NCBI GenBank assembly: GCA_029448655.1
Contig: JACCLO010000004.1
Span: 806,001-870,000 of the forward strand
Source of the DNA: Wolfiporia cocos
Lineage: Eukaryota; Basidiomycota; Agaricomycetes; Polyporales; Phaeolaceae
Direction of reading: 5' to 3'
DNA length: 64,000 bases
Shown here: positions 9,791 to 20,849 of the stretch, piece after piece
How positions within the stretch are numbered: position 1 is the first letter of the stretch
Layout of the letters: each line of letters opens with the position of its first letter
Made by a program: the position numbers and the translations under genes
Notes under the pieces: generated by a model
What the model was told of the DNA's origin: nothing
Seen by the model: only the letters and a program-made list of their open reading frames with translations
Databases searched by the model: none

Positions 9791-11697
9791 TCAGTTCTAG
9801 AGCTATTGAGCAAATCATGACATACAGGGAATTGGGGGGAAAATCTTACCAGTGGATGGCTCTGTGCTACTGGCATATGTCTTGAAGGGTCAAAGCAAAG
9901 CAACAGGTCTCAAGGACTACATATACATCGCCGTCCGATATATGCGAAGGCATGATATAATACAGCCTGGAGGCACGTAGTTGTATATCAAGTGTGGCAA
10001 GCACAACTTGATGAGCGTGTGGCTTGTATGAGGATAAGGATAATCTGCTCTGTCTTTTGTGACATTCCGCAATGTTCAGGCTGACTTCCTTCGCCGCTCG
10101 CTTGCTCACCGAGAATTTTGCAAGCTGGTAGCCAATATCTTCCAGTGTTATGCATTGTAACCTGTGAGCGAACATGTCGTGCTCCGTGATTCTCTGGCTT
10201 TGAGCTTCTGTCTCACGTTCGTTCCATATACAGCCACGTTTACGGAAGCGACGCATCTAGTTAGTCTTCAACCACAGACCGCATTGTGTATAAGCTAATG
10301 CGACAGCTGTATCTGGGTGGGACATCGCTACCAAAACAGTCAGGAGGTGGGCTAGGAGACAACACAACAGATGACATCACCGCCTTTAGTGGTGTGCCAG
10401 GCGTTGAGTGTTTGAACGATGATGCCAGACATGTTATACCAGGTCGACAGTGTTCCCTGCAAGCCAGAATAGTGAAAGCACCGCCGCGGCACGTGAGCAG
10501 TCATATTAATCTCGGATGACAGGAGTTCGCGGTGAATGCTGACGTTGGACGACGTCACGGCGTCAGTGAGCGTACGCGTCCGCCAACAGACGCGCTGGAG
10601 AGCACAGCAGATCGATACCCCAAAGCGAGCGTACTGCAGGTCTATAATCGGCGAATGAAGGAATGACTTCAGTCTACGAAATTCTTACAGACTGCACCGA
10701 GCTCGGACATATGCAGACATAGCCTTCGGCGGACAAGCGGCACATCCAGATAGATATCTCCCGCACATCACAATGCAGATCATAGTCGAGCAGTGGCGTG
10801 CATGAACAAATGGAAGAGAAGACACTGGCCGCAGATGTCTAGATTCGTGGAGCTCGGATATATCTATCAACGGCCGCCAGTCGTGTCTTTAGCAGAACCG
10901 ACGTGCTTATTGATCCGGACCTTGCTAGTTGCGCGCTCCCGGTACCGACGCTTGACCATGTTGAACAGACGCGTCTAGGAAGGAGAACCACCAGCAGCCT
11001 CGTTCTTCCACAATGCAGGGCGGATATCGGCATTCAATGTGACGATTCGTAGTCGATATTTCAAGCATATTTGTATCAAGCTCGTATCAGCGTATCCCGA
11101 TATTGTGGTATGAAGAGTAGGCGGGGATATCCAGTTATCCAAAGGACAGTGTCCGGGCGCTCGATACCTGGGCCCGAAAGTTAGCGCGACGGTGGCGCTG
11201 GCGTCTGACAGCTATAGAAGCAGTGGCACGCACGATCGTTCGTGTTGCTCTTGGCAATGTCCCCGGCCTTCTCGCAACATCGGGCCCGGAACATAACCGA
11301 CACCTTTATATAAGAGTTGCATTTTACAATACGCAGCATACGCGCTCCTCCTGGGTCCTAAATCTCGTCGTCCTACTCGATATCCTCTAATAGACCTATC
11401 GAATACTGCGCAAACGCGAGGACAAGGCACTATGATAGCTTCAGGCCGTACCGACGAATGTTACACCTCTGGTCGCTTCCGATTTCTAACAGGCCATGCG
11501 CTGCAGAAGGCTCGCCTCGACATGACACCCCTCAATCCGGACCTATCTTTAACTGCGAAAAGTGATCGCCATATATTTCCTTATCCGCCCGCTACTCTAA
11601 GTCTAACCCTTATACAATAGGGCACTCGTACGCAATCGATGCACAGAACAGCGGGCGCCCGTCACGGTGGAATAGGAGCGCTGATACAGATCTTGCT
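9791..11697. other. Intergenic, one weak minus-strand frame
   Basis: An ATG-started frame at 10256-9867 (-, 129 codons) has no recognisable domain; it might be an exon of a missed gene but has no other support. The rest has mixed composition and no consistent coding signal. The 11.4-11.7 kb end is presumably the promoter and 5' region of the next gene. Confidence 0.5.
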
Positions 11698-12711
11698 ATG
11701 GTATCTCTCAGAGATGTCAGCGAAGAATCACTCTCTGAGTCTCGCCCTGCTCCTGGATCTGAGTCGAACATCATCTCATCTACTGCTCGTGAGATGGGCA
11801 TCCAACTTTCTCCCCTGATAGCCCCTCCTGAGGATATGTCCTTTGTCGTAACAACGCCTAATATCTCATCGTCCCCAGCACACTCTCGCGAACCAAGCTC
11901 TATGTCTTGCCGTCGTCTTGCGAGCAATATCCCCGCGCTACACAGCAAACTCGTTCTCCCGCCTCTTCCATCGTTCTCAAGCTCGCCCCTGTCAACTACT
12001 TCAGGTAGTCATTCCCCTGCCTCAATTACTCCCACACCTCTGCACGGCTTTCTGGTCACCAAATCTCTCGCTTCCTCTCTTCGCGCTGCCAACATCGAAA
12101 GCTCTCCGAACTCTCCTGTAACCCCTGTGGACCAGATCATACCGACGCCTCTGGTGCCTCCTTCTATCTCGCGCTCACCACGCATCAGGCCCGTCAGAAA
12201 GCTGGCTCCGCTCAACATGTCAATCGACGCAAGCGTTCTCACCGGCTCTGTTCTCGCATCGCCCGACTTGCCTTTCACTCCGATTGACGGGCAGTCTCCT
12301 CTTCTGTCCGGAACATGCTCTGAATCTAACGACTGTGGACTCCCGCCCTCGCCCTTCATGAGATGGGCCGAACGCAGCTCACTCACTCCGGTGAATCAAC
12401 TGCGCCTCCAAGGCGAAGTTCCAGATGGCAAGACCGCTACTGTCGCCTTGCCGCTGCGTATCCCGCTCACGCCGACCCGTCTCGTCTCGCGCCCGCGCCC
12501 ATCCATGCCTGGCCGCCGGTTCTCATACACAAGTTCTCCGCTCAAGCCGTCCTCGAACGTCGTCACCGCCGACCACGGGCTCGCGTCTCCCGCACTAATC
12601 TGTGCCCTTCGCATGGCGTGCGAATGCAGTATCGAAGATAACATCGGCTCGCCTGCTGTGCGCTCTCCGGCTCCGGTATTGATCGAGGCTGGCGGGTACT
12701 TCGGTGTTTAA
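11698..12711 (+). CDS. Ser/Pro-rich protein of unknown function
   Basis: One uninterrupted frame of 337 codons. I recognise no domain. The composition is dominated by Ser, Pro, Thr and Leu, with many proline-directed phosphorylation sites (SP or TP, for example SSPNSPVTPVDQ, LPFTPIDGQ, PLTPTRL), so it is probably disordered and a substrate for CDK/MAPK/GSK-3-type kinases. A basic patch (RSPRIRPVRKLAP) lies mid-protein. There are no membrane segments and no signal peptide. The frame stays open for some distance upstream of the ATG, so the start could be further 5' or in another exon. Codon use looks coding; antisense frames here are shadows. Confidence 0.7.
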   Translation: MVSLRDVSEESLSESRPAPGSESNIISSTAREMGIQLSPLIAPPEDMSFVVTTPNISSSPAHSREPSSMSCRRLASNIPALHSKLVLPPLPSFSSSPLSTTSGSHSPASITPTPLHGFLVTKSLASSLRAANIESSPNSPVTPVDQIIPTPLVPPSISRSPRIRPVRKLAPLNMSIDASVLTGSVLASPDLPFTPIDGQSPLLSGTCSESNDCGLPPSPFMRWAERSSLTPVNQLRLQGEVPDGKTATVALPLRIPLTPTRLVSRPRPSMPGRRFSYTSSPLKPSSNVVTADHGLASPALICALRMACECSIEDNIGSPAVRSPAPVLIEAGGYFGV

Positions 12712-15445
12712 CGTAAACAATGCGACGTCGTAGAGTGTCTGTCATCCTTGTATAAACTGTGTGTAAATAATGTACTTGTATTGCCGGTAATCATCGTCGT
12801 ATTCGATCAAGTTCACTTCACGCTTGGCGTGCAATTATACAGGCGGTCGAAGCATGTCACATTGTGACAGATATTGTGATGAGCGCGTCTCGATCGCGTC
12901 CTCGATCGCATATTCTCAAGAAACAGCTTTATGCATGTTGATGTTCTCAGATGTTGGGTTTGTCTCTTCCTATGCCTCTTTTCTGACGTCATCATGGACG
13001 CCTCGCACCTTATATAAAACTCTTCTTGCATTGCGCCTTGCTTCATTATCTCTCACCTCAGGCCGACGTTCCCGCGGCCCGGACTGCGAAATTTGTGCTC
13101 AGAGCCTCAGGCTCATCTTGGCTTCGGTGCTTGTCATTCCGACACCAACTGCACACGCTGCAGTGACGGAAACCCACAGACACAGTCCAGATGTCAAGGT
13201 AGGACATGGATGGTTCTCCCTTCTCGGGATTGCGGACATGTTCGCCGCCGCACCGAGGGAGAATGCTCTCATGCAGAAGTGTCTGTGTGGGTTGCCTTTC
13301 TACTACAAACAGATTTTATGGATGCCAATACCATTGTTACTATAATGCGACCATGGTACCTCGCCGACAAAACGGCCGACCTCTAACGAATGAGATCTCC
13401 GTGGTAATGCCGCCAATACCATGCCGTGCGATCGCATCCGCTGGCGGTCATCAACGGTCATCGCCCCTTCATCGCCCTCTGTATCTTCTTAAGCACTCGT
13501 ATCCGCGCGTCCTCTCTCGATCTTACCCTCTGGTCCTCTAGGGTGTCGCCGTCCCGTCCGCTATACTGCCACCCCTCAGTGCAACGTACTGCTCTTCCCC
13601 CGTATATATGCGTGCCTGAGCTCGCAGATGACTAATGCTTTGCGTGTGCCTATCTAGTGGCTTGATTTCTCCCGTACGCGTAACGCTGGGGGCTGTATGC
13701 GCTTCGTATACGCAGCTGGCGACTATGTGTCTTCAACCGTACACACTATATGCGCGCATCCAGTAGGTAATTCACCACCCAAATGGCGGGCTTCAGTGGA
13801 CGACGAGACTGGAAGCTGGACGAGGCCTAATCTGGGTGCCGACGAAACTGCCTTTTGTGGCGACCATCGACTCACTTTCTTACTCTTCTAGCTTCCGGTC
13901 TTTCGTCATGTCTTCATTTGTACGTGTCTTCTCTCTCCCTATTATCTTCATGTCTCTGCTATACCATCTGTTATGCCTCCGCACCTCGCCACCGATCCAC
14001 GTGCTCCTTTGATGGCTATCTGCGCTCCAAACGTGCATTGCCGGTGACTACACGCAGCCTTAGCATGTGGCACCTTGCCAACAAATGGCGACAACACGAG
14101 TATCGTGCGCGTGTATGTGAGTTATCCGTCCTTTTCGGACACAGCACCTTCTCCTTCTCTATTCTTCACATCCACGAAGACAATGTTTCAAGACATGCTT
14201 ACACAAATGCGCACGCGCATCGTCGCGTGTATGGTGCTGCCTTGGACATGATGCACTCACATAATTCCCTTGTCGACAATTCACGCGGTGCACGCGCCCG
14301 CAGCACGCCGTGGCTCTTCCCCACGCATGGCGCACTGCTGGTGTTGTGTCAATCCAACATGTTTGACTCTGGCAGCGTCGCAGTGAGCTTGCACAGTGGC
14401 CTGCCACGGATATAATATTGGGCGGAAGAACTGTACTGACCATCGATGATCAGGATCAAGTTGCATACGGCCTCGTCAAGAACTCAATCACATCATACAT
14501 CCAGGCTATCTGCGATAGTATAACCCATCATCGTATTCATTGCGACACCGAGAGTGATTGTATGTGCTCATGATTCCATGCTCGGCTTGCAACGTTCAAT
14601 GTGCATGTCGGCGAGCCTTTAACCATACTTGGCAATGACGTCGACGGCAGCTCCAAATTGCGTTGATCAAGGCCTTGTCGCGCAACAGATTTGACTTAGA
14701 CTTTAGATCGTGTTGCCAGCTATGCCCTCGAGCACAGATCGGGACTCACACGACCATATGGCGGGCTCTCGGGCTACAAGCCGGGCTGCGCTGTCCGGGC
14801 TCAGGCAATGTGTACACTGATCACAAATCTTGATGTAATATCGCTACACTAATGTTCGTAGATGAATAATTGACACTCCGTGGGTATGCACATGTGGCCA
14901 AAGACAAGCACATAATGTTCATGTGCAAGGCATCATGAGGGCTCGTGCTCCGCATGTCCAACCAAACTGGATGAGCCAATGTGCCATCGTTGGTTGCCCA
15001 GCTTGTGAAACAATGAATCGCATTCCAGGCTTGGCCCCACGGCCCAGCAGAGTGGGCCCTCTTAATGACCCGACACTGAAACGCATCGGCGCTCTGTGCA
15101 CTGCGCAGAATTTGATTGATTGCCAGTCATGAGTCCTCAAGGCGGTGCTGTCGGGGCGGCCTGGGTGGCGGGCGTTGTTTGTTGTGTGGCGCAGGTCTGC
15201 TGATCGCTTTCTCCCGCGCTCGTCCCCTCCCCCTCACTCTTCTCCTCCTCGCTCGTCTCTTTCCTCCCCCTCCTCTCCCCTCTGCTCCCTCGCTGCTCCT
15301 GAGGCGGCACCCACCCGCTCTGTCAGCTCATCTGTCGTCTATCCCTGCCTATTTTCCTTTCGAGTCCCGCACTCTCCGCGCGCCTATTCCCGCTCGCCCG
15401 CTCCGCTCGTAACAAACTGCATTCGTGACATCCGGGCTCGCTCTA
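12712..15445. other. Long intergenic region, no supported gene
   Basis: A TATA-like TTATATAAAACTC (about 13010) is followed by a short frame (13093-13386) whose conceptual product is cysteine-rich but lacks an ATG. I do not call it. The remainder to 15.1 kb shows only short, conflicting frames. 15180-15410 is a strongly pyrimidine-rich tract in front of the GSK-3 gene. Confidence 0.55.
15180..15410 (+). promoter_or_regulatory. CT-rich promoter / 5' leader of the GSK-3 gene
   Basis: Long runs of C and T (such as CCTCCCCCTCACTCTTCTCC) end about 35 bp before the start codon at 15446. Pyrimidine tracts just upstream of transcription starts are typical of strongly expressed housekeeping genes in filamentous fungi. 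The call rests on position and composition only. Confidence 0.45.
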
Positions 15446-17236
15446 ATGGCGACACACGGTCCGATTAATGGTGTAAAGATCTCTCGTGCGTGTCCGCTTT
15501 TCTCGGCGCCATCTGTCCAGCCCATCGTCCTCCGCGCCCCATCGCATCCTTACCCCGTGCCATGCGGAATGACGTGCCTACACATCCGCTGCCTTCCTTT
15601 TTGTCTTGATCTGAGGACTCACGAGGGCTTCTCGCGCAGCCGTCGACGATCCACGCAAGGTCGTCAAGGTCGTCGCCTCGGACGGCAAGACGGGCAACGT
15701 GCGCGACCTGCAGTATACCAATTGCAAGGTGACCGGCAACGGCTCCTTCGGCATCGTCTTCCAAGCACGCCTGCTCGAGGAGAACGATGGATACTCGGAT
15801 ATCGCCATCAAGAAGGTGTTGCAGGACAAGCGGTTCAAGGTGAGCACCTGGCTGCAAGATCCGCGCGCCCGCGCGGCCTCGCTAACGCCGACACAGAACC
15901 GCGAGTTGCAAATCATGCGCCTGCTCAAGCATCCGAACGTCGTCGAGCTCAAGGCGTTCTTCTATTCAAATGGTGACAAGGTGCGCGTGCCCGTGCCTAT
16001 CGCTCCCCGCCGTGCCTGACCGCGGCACAGAAAGACGAGGTGTACTTGAACCTCGTGCTCGAGTATGTGCCCGAGACGGTCTACCGCGCGTCTCGACACT
16101 ACGCAAAGCTCAAGCAGCCAATGCCGCTGCTGCAGGTCAAGCTGTACATGTACCAGCTCCTTCGCAGTCTCATGTACATCCACTCGATCGGCATCTGCCA
16201 CCGCGACATCAAGCCGCAGAACCTGCTGCTCAACCCTGCGACGGGCGTGCTCAAGCTGTGTGACTTTGGGAGCGCAAAGATCCTCGTCGCGGGCGAGCCG
16301 AACGTGAGCTACATCTGCTCGCGGTATTACCGTGCGCCGGAGCTCATCTTCGGCGCGACAAACTACACGACCAACATCGGTGCGTCATGCGCTCCTATTC
16401 CGTGTCCGTCCCCAAGCGCGCGTGATCAACTGACGATCGGCACACAGATATCTGGTCAACAGGATGTGTCATGGCAGAGCTGATGCTGGGGCAGCCTCTC
16501 TTCCCAGGGGAAAGCGGGATCGACCAGCTGGTCGAGATCATAAAGGTGCTCGGCACGCCTTCGCGTGAGCAGATCAAGACGATGAACCCGAACTATATGG
16601 AGCACAAGTTCCCTCAGATCAAGCCACACCCCTTCTCGAAGGTCCGTCTGCCTCCCGTTCCTTCATTTCACTGCGGCCCAGACTGACGATATGTCCGCGT
16701 GCGCCGGCAGGTGTTCCGTCCGCGCACAGCGCCCGAGGCCATCGACCTGGTGTCGAAGCTTCTCGAGTACACTCCCGAGGCGCGGCTGAGCGCGGTCGAG
16801 GCGATGTGCCACTCCTTCTTCGACGAGCTGCGCCAGGAGGGCGCACGCATGCCGAACGGCAAGGACTTCCCGCCGCTCTTCGACTTCACGCGCGAGGGTA
16901 CGTCCGTCCGTGACCACTCTGCCCCCGTACATGACTGACGATCCTCATCTTACCTGCCCTCCTTTGGCTGATTCCTCCCACCGCTCCGCGCTCCGCCGCT
17001 GACGTGCGATTGCGAACGCTGTCGTCGACTTGCGCTTTCCCGCGCGGCGGTGGTGTGTCTGATTGGCATGGTGTGGCGCTGATGGGTGGTTGCGCTGCGC
17101 AGAGCTGTCGGTGCGCCCAGACCTGAACCGACAGCTCGTCCCGCCGCACTGCGAGAAGGAGCTCGCGTCGCGGGGGATCCAGCTGGACGGCTTCGTGCCG
17201 ATACCGTTGGAGCAGATGCGCATCACGCTGGACTGA
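15446..17236 (+). CDS. Glycogen synthase kinase 3 (GSK-3/shaggy) Ser/Thr kinase
   Basis: Seven exons give a 390-residue kinase: 15446-15470, 15640-15839, 15897-15980, 16031-16379, 16448-16641, 16711-16897, 17103-17236. All joins keep frame with GT-AG ends. Visible landmarks are the glycine loop GNGSFGIVF, the ATP lysine in DIAIKKVLQ, the catalytic loop CHRDIKPQN, the CDFGSAK magnesium motif, and the GSK-3-specific activation-loop tyrosine in [13 protein letters not shown]. Length and domain content match the family. GSK-3 phosphorylates primed S/T-x-x-x-pS sites and acts in stress, cell-cycle and degradation signalling in cytoplasm and nucleus. The first exon is only 25 nt; its MATHGPIN joins in frame to the conserved [12 protein letters not shown] leader, which is why I chose this start. 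The Met30-like gene follows 0.5 kb downstream on the same strand. Confidence 0.95.
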
Positions 17237-17732
17237 CCGCGCATGCAATGGGACTCGTTTGCCGCTCGCTCGCTCGATATTGCTGTTTTGTGCCTTTCAC
17301 TTCCACTCTACTCTCAGTCTCAATGCCTGTCGTGTCTCAATCAATACATGATGTGTCCGTACGCCGTAGTATTATATATCTTGCCTGAAGCGCAGCTGCA
17401 CCGGCCGTTGTATACGATTATGCATGATGTTGTGTCGCATAGCATATGATGATGTTGTCACGACGCCGCCACTCGTCCCCACTCGCTGAGCATGCGCTGA
17501 GCAGGCTCCGTGCGATATGTTTGTTTTCGCTGCGCAACAGGCGCTGAGTCAGAGGCGAGCGCTATTGCGTGATGGAACGCGATCGCAGCGAATTGCTCCC
17601 CGCCGGCGTCTATTGCGCGAGCGGGCGACATAACCGTGACCGTCCGCAACCTGAAATAAGTGAGAGCACAGTTCGGCCTCTCTGCACAGCTCTCCCCCCT
17701 CTCACCCTCTGCCACTGCTTACACCGCCCACG
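17237..17732. other. Spacer between GSK-3 and the F-box/WD40 gene
   Basis: About 500 bp that must hold the GSK-3 3' UTR and the promoter of the next gene. T/C-rich stretches lie at 17280-17340 and 17690-17720; I see no other feature. Confidence 0.5.
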
Positions 17733-20169
17733 ATGTCCCCGGCGGCGGCGACGACAGCATCTCCATATTTGTGCGACACACTGCCGCCCCCGCGGCTGGC
17801 ATCCGAGAGCGCGCCGTCGACGCCGCGTTCGCGAAGCCCTGCCCCTGTATCACACGAGTTTGACGAGAAGTTCAATCACAGCGCTGGCGTGGTCGACAAT
17901 GCGGCACTGCAGTGGGTCACGAAGCCGGCCGAGGAGCAGATGCCGATGCAGGTCGACGGAGAGGCAGGGGCGAGCGCCATAGCCGTGCAGCCGCCGGCGA
18001 GGAAGCTCTGCGTGAGACACCAGCGGATGGCAGACGAAGGAACGAACCTGAAGCTGCAGCAGGTGAGCCGCGCCTCGTCCTTATACGTTTGATGCAGGGA
18101 TACGGGATGGTGCACTAGCCATTTGTGGTCGTTTGTATGAGCGGTATGCTCGTGCTCCGCGTGATGGTGTCTTCTTCATATCGCCAATGCCGTTAACCAA
18201 GCGCGCTGACTCCACTCTCAGGCTCTCGACGCGCTTCCTGTCGAGGAACGGGAAGCGGTCAACGCGGTCTGGTCGAACTTCTCCTCGTCATCGCACCCAC
18301 GCCGTGCACTCATCCTGCAGGGCCTTCTCACAATGTGCTGCTTCTCGCAGCTCTCGCTCCTATCCGAACAACTATCGCACCTCATCCGCCTTGACCCGTT
18401 TGCCGTCCTCCCGCGCGAAGTCGCCCTCCGCATCCTTGGATACCTCGATGCGACGTCTCTCTGCCGCGCAGCGCAGGTCAGCCGGACGTGGCGGTCCCTT
18501 GCGGACGACGACATTCTCTGGCGTGGGATCTGCGAGCAGCATATAGGGCAAAAGTGCCTGAAATGCGGCTGGGGCCTCCCCATTCTGGAGCGGCGACGGA
18601 CAGTGCGTGCGCTGACGTCTTCGCCCTCCTCTTCGCCCGCGCCTTTCTATGACATCCCCGCGCTCACGAATAAGCGAGACGCGCCGTACGACGGACGCGC
18701 AGCCCCTCCATCAAAACGACAACGGTGCGACTCGGTAGAGGAGCCGTCCCCGCCAGAACCCTCGGGCTCGGGCTCGAGCAGTGGATCGCCGCCACACTAC
18801 CTTCAACACACACTCTCGCCACCCCATCACCTGCAATCACGCACCCCGCATCCACACGCACACGCGGTGACGCGACCGTGGAAGGACGTCTACTGCGAGC
18901 GGCTGCGGATCGAGCGCAACTGGCGGCGGGGCCGATGCACGGTGCGCACGCTCAAGGGCCACACGGACGGCGTGATGTGTCTGCAGTTCAACGAGTCGCT
19001 CGCGCACCCCGCGTTCCCGGTGCTGATCACGGGCTCGTACGACCGGACGGCGCGCGTGTGGAACCTGGAGACGGGGACGGAGGTGCACTGCCTGACGGGG
19101 CACACGCGCGCGGTGCGTGCGCTGCAGTTCGACGAGGCGAAGCTGATCACGGGGAGCATGGACAACACGATGAAGGTGTGGAACTGGCGCACGGGGCAGT
19201 GCCTGCGCACGCTCGAGGGGCACACCGAGGGCGTCGTGTGCCTCAACTTTGACGACACCGTGCTCGCGAGCGGGAGCGTGGACACGACGATCAAGGTGTG
19301 GAACCTCAAGACGGGCGAGTGCTTCACCCTCCGCGGGCACTGCGACTGGGTGAACGCCGTGCAGCTCTGGGACGCGAACAGCGGCCGCGCGCCCGCGGGG
19401 CCCGCCGGCGCGATGTTCGACGCCGCGCCCGTGGACCAGGCGCCCGCGTGCGGCTCGCCGCTCCGGCTCGACGCGGGCAAGATGCTCTTCTCGGCGTCGG
19501 ACGACGGCACGATCCGCCTGTGGGACCTCGCGCTGCGCAGCTGCGTGCGGCTCTTCAAGGGCCACATCGGCCAGGTGCAGAGCCTGAAGCTGCTGCTCGT
19601 CGACGAGGACTGCGCGGCGGCAGACCCCACCCCCGCGCCGGCGCGCGCGCGCAGCCAGCCCGCGACGTTCTCCCCGCCGGCGTCGTCGCGCTCGCCGCTC
19701 CCGCTCGTGTGGCGCGGCGCGCCCGAGCAGCGGCCGCCGTCCGCGCAGGGCGCGGGCGACCACCAGTGGGCGAGCGCGGCGGAGGCGCCCGTGGCGGCGC
19801 GGCGGAGGAAGCCGGTGCTGATCTCGGGGAGCCTGGACAACACGATCAAGCTGTGGGACGTGGAGACGGGCAAGGCGACGAAGACGCTCTTTGGGCACAT
19901 CGAGGGCGTGTGGGCCGTCGCGAGCGACAAGCTGCGGCTCGTGAGCGGCAGTCACGACCGGACGATCAAGGTGCGTTTTTTTGGCTGGTTTAGGTGTTTG
20001 GCGGGCGCTGATGGAATGCGATGGGCAGGTGTGGGTGCGCGAGGAGGGCCGGTGCATGGCTACGCTCGTTGGGCACCGGGGCGCGGTGACGTGCCTCGCG
20101 CTCGGCGAGGACAAGATCGTCTCTGGCAGCGACGACGGGGACGTGAGGCTCTGGAATTTCTCGATTTAG
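17733..20169 (+). CDS. F-box/WD40 protein, Met30/Scon-2 type SCF receptor
   Basis: Three exons (17733-18062, 18222-19970, 20029-20169) encode 739 residues. After a disordered N-terminus comes a conserved helical stretch (SQLSLLSEQLSHLIRLDPF), then an F-box (LPREVALRILGYLDATSLCR, about residues 167-205). A Ser/Pro insert follows, then seven WD40 repeats, each with GH...WN/WD ends (GHTDGVMCLQF, GHTRAVRALQF, GHTEGVVCLNF and so on to LWNFSI). The order and the LISGS/LVSGS-type strands match yeast Met30 and Neurospora Scon-2, which recruit targets such as the sulfur regulator Met4/CYS-3 to SCF for ubiquitination. A GC-rich, Pro/Ala-rich insert interrupts the fifth repeat (about 19600-19800). The last exon begins exactly at VWVREEGRCMATL. 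The long minus-strand frames over this gene are GC-driven shadows. Confidence 0.93.
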
Positions 20170-20849
20170 TGGATTGGTGCGTCATGCCTATGCGACAACT
20201 ATTCTACCTTTTGCCGGTATAATGGCCCCGTGTATATGCTACAAACTCCCTGTCTGCCCCTGTGTTGTATGCGATACTGGTGGATAGCGACTGTGTCCGG
20301 CTGTGCAATATCAATATCAAGGAATTTATTGTTATTTTTGCTGATCTTGCCGAGGGTGGCATCTTCCGTGCAGTAGACGGGCCAGAGGTTTACATTTACG
20401 GCCGTGTCGCTGTCGTCGAAAATAGAATCTTTTCACCTAGCGGCTGCGTAGATGCGTCCATGGGCCGAGCAAGGCTGACGTAGCACAAAGAACGCACGGG
20501 ACGCACAGGAGGCGAGGTCGGCGCGTGATGTCAATTTCATTCAACGTTAACGCTGAACATATGTGGCGCCGAGTCTGATATGCCTACAGAGTCCGCGATA
20601 TGGCAGCAGCTGCACGGCGCTGGCGAGTTGGCAGCACTCTGGGCAAACAACACGCCAATTCCGAATTGACGATGGCATGTGTACGATGGGACGATCGACG
20701 CGATCGGGCGCCTCGAATCTTCGCGGACACTATCGCGTACGGGCGCTCGGGGCCATTCCAGCATTATATTGTGGCCACCGCTGCGGCCGTCATCTGCACG
20801 CGAGACGAGCGACTCACGACCATTGACGAGCAGGTTGCCATCCCCCGCC
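20170..20849. other. Spacer before the bestrophin-like gene
   Basis: No supported gene. Short frames at 20560-20960 overlap the true first exon of the next gene in wrong phases. AT-rich 3' UTR-like sequence lies at 20200-20350. Confidence 0.5.

Noticed and set aside
10256..10256. 129-codon ATG-started minus frame at 9867-10256 as a gene
   Set aside because: Single short frame without domain, homologue or neighbours in phase; mentioned in the spacer entry only.
13093..13386. Possible small cysteine-rich secreted protein
   Set aside because: The frame has no ATG or signal peptide and overlaps an equally long frame in another phase; a TATA-like site upstream is not enough.
18837..20114. 425-codon minus-strand frame over the Met30-like gene, and other long antisense frames there
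   Set aside because: High-GC shadow of the WD40 exon; repetitive Arg/Pro/His composition and no family features.
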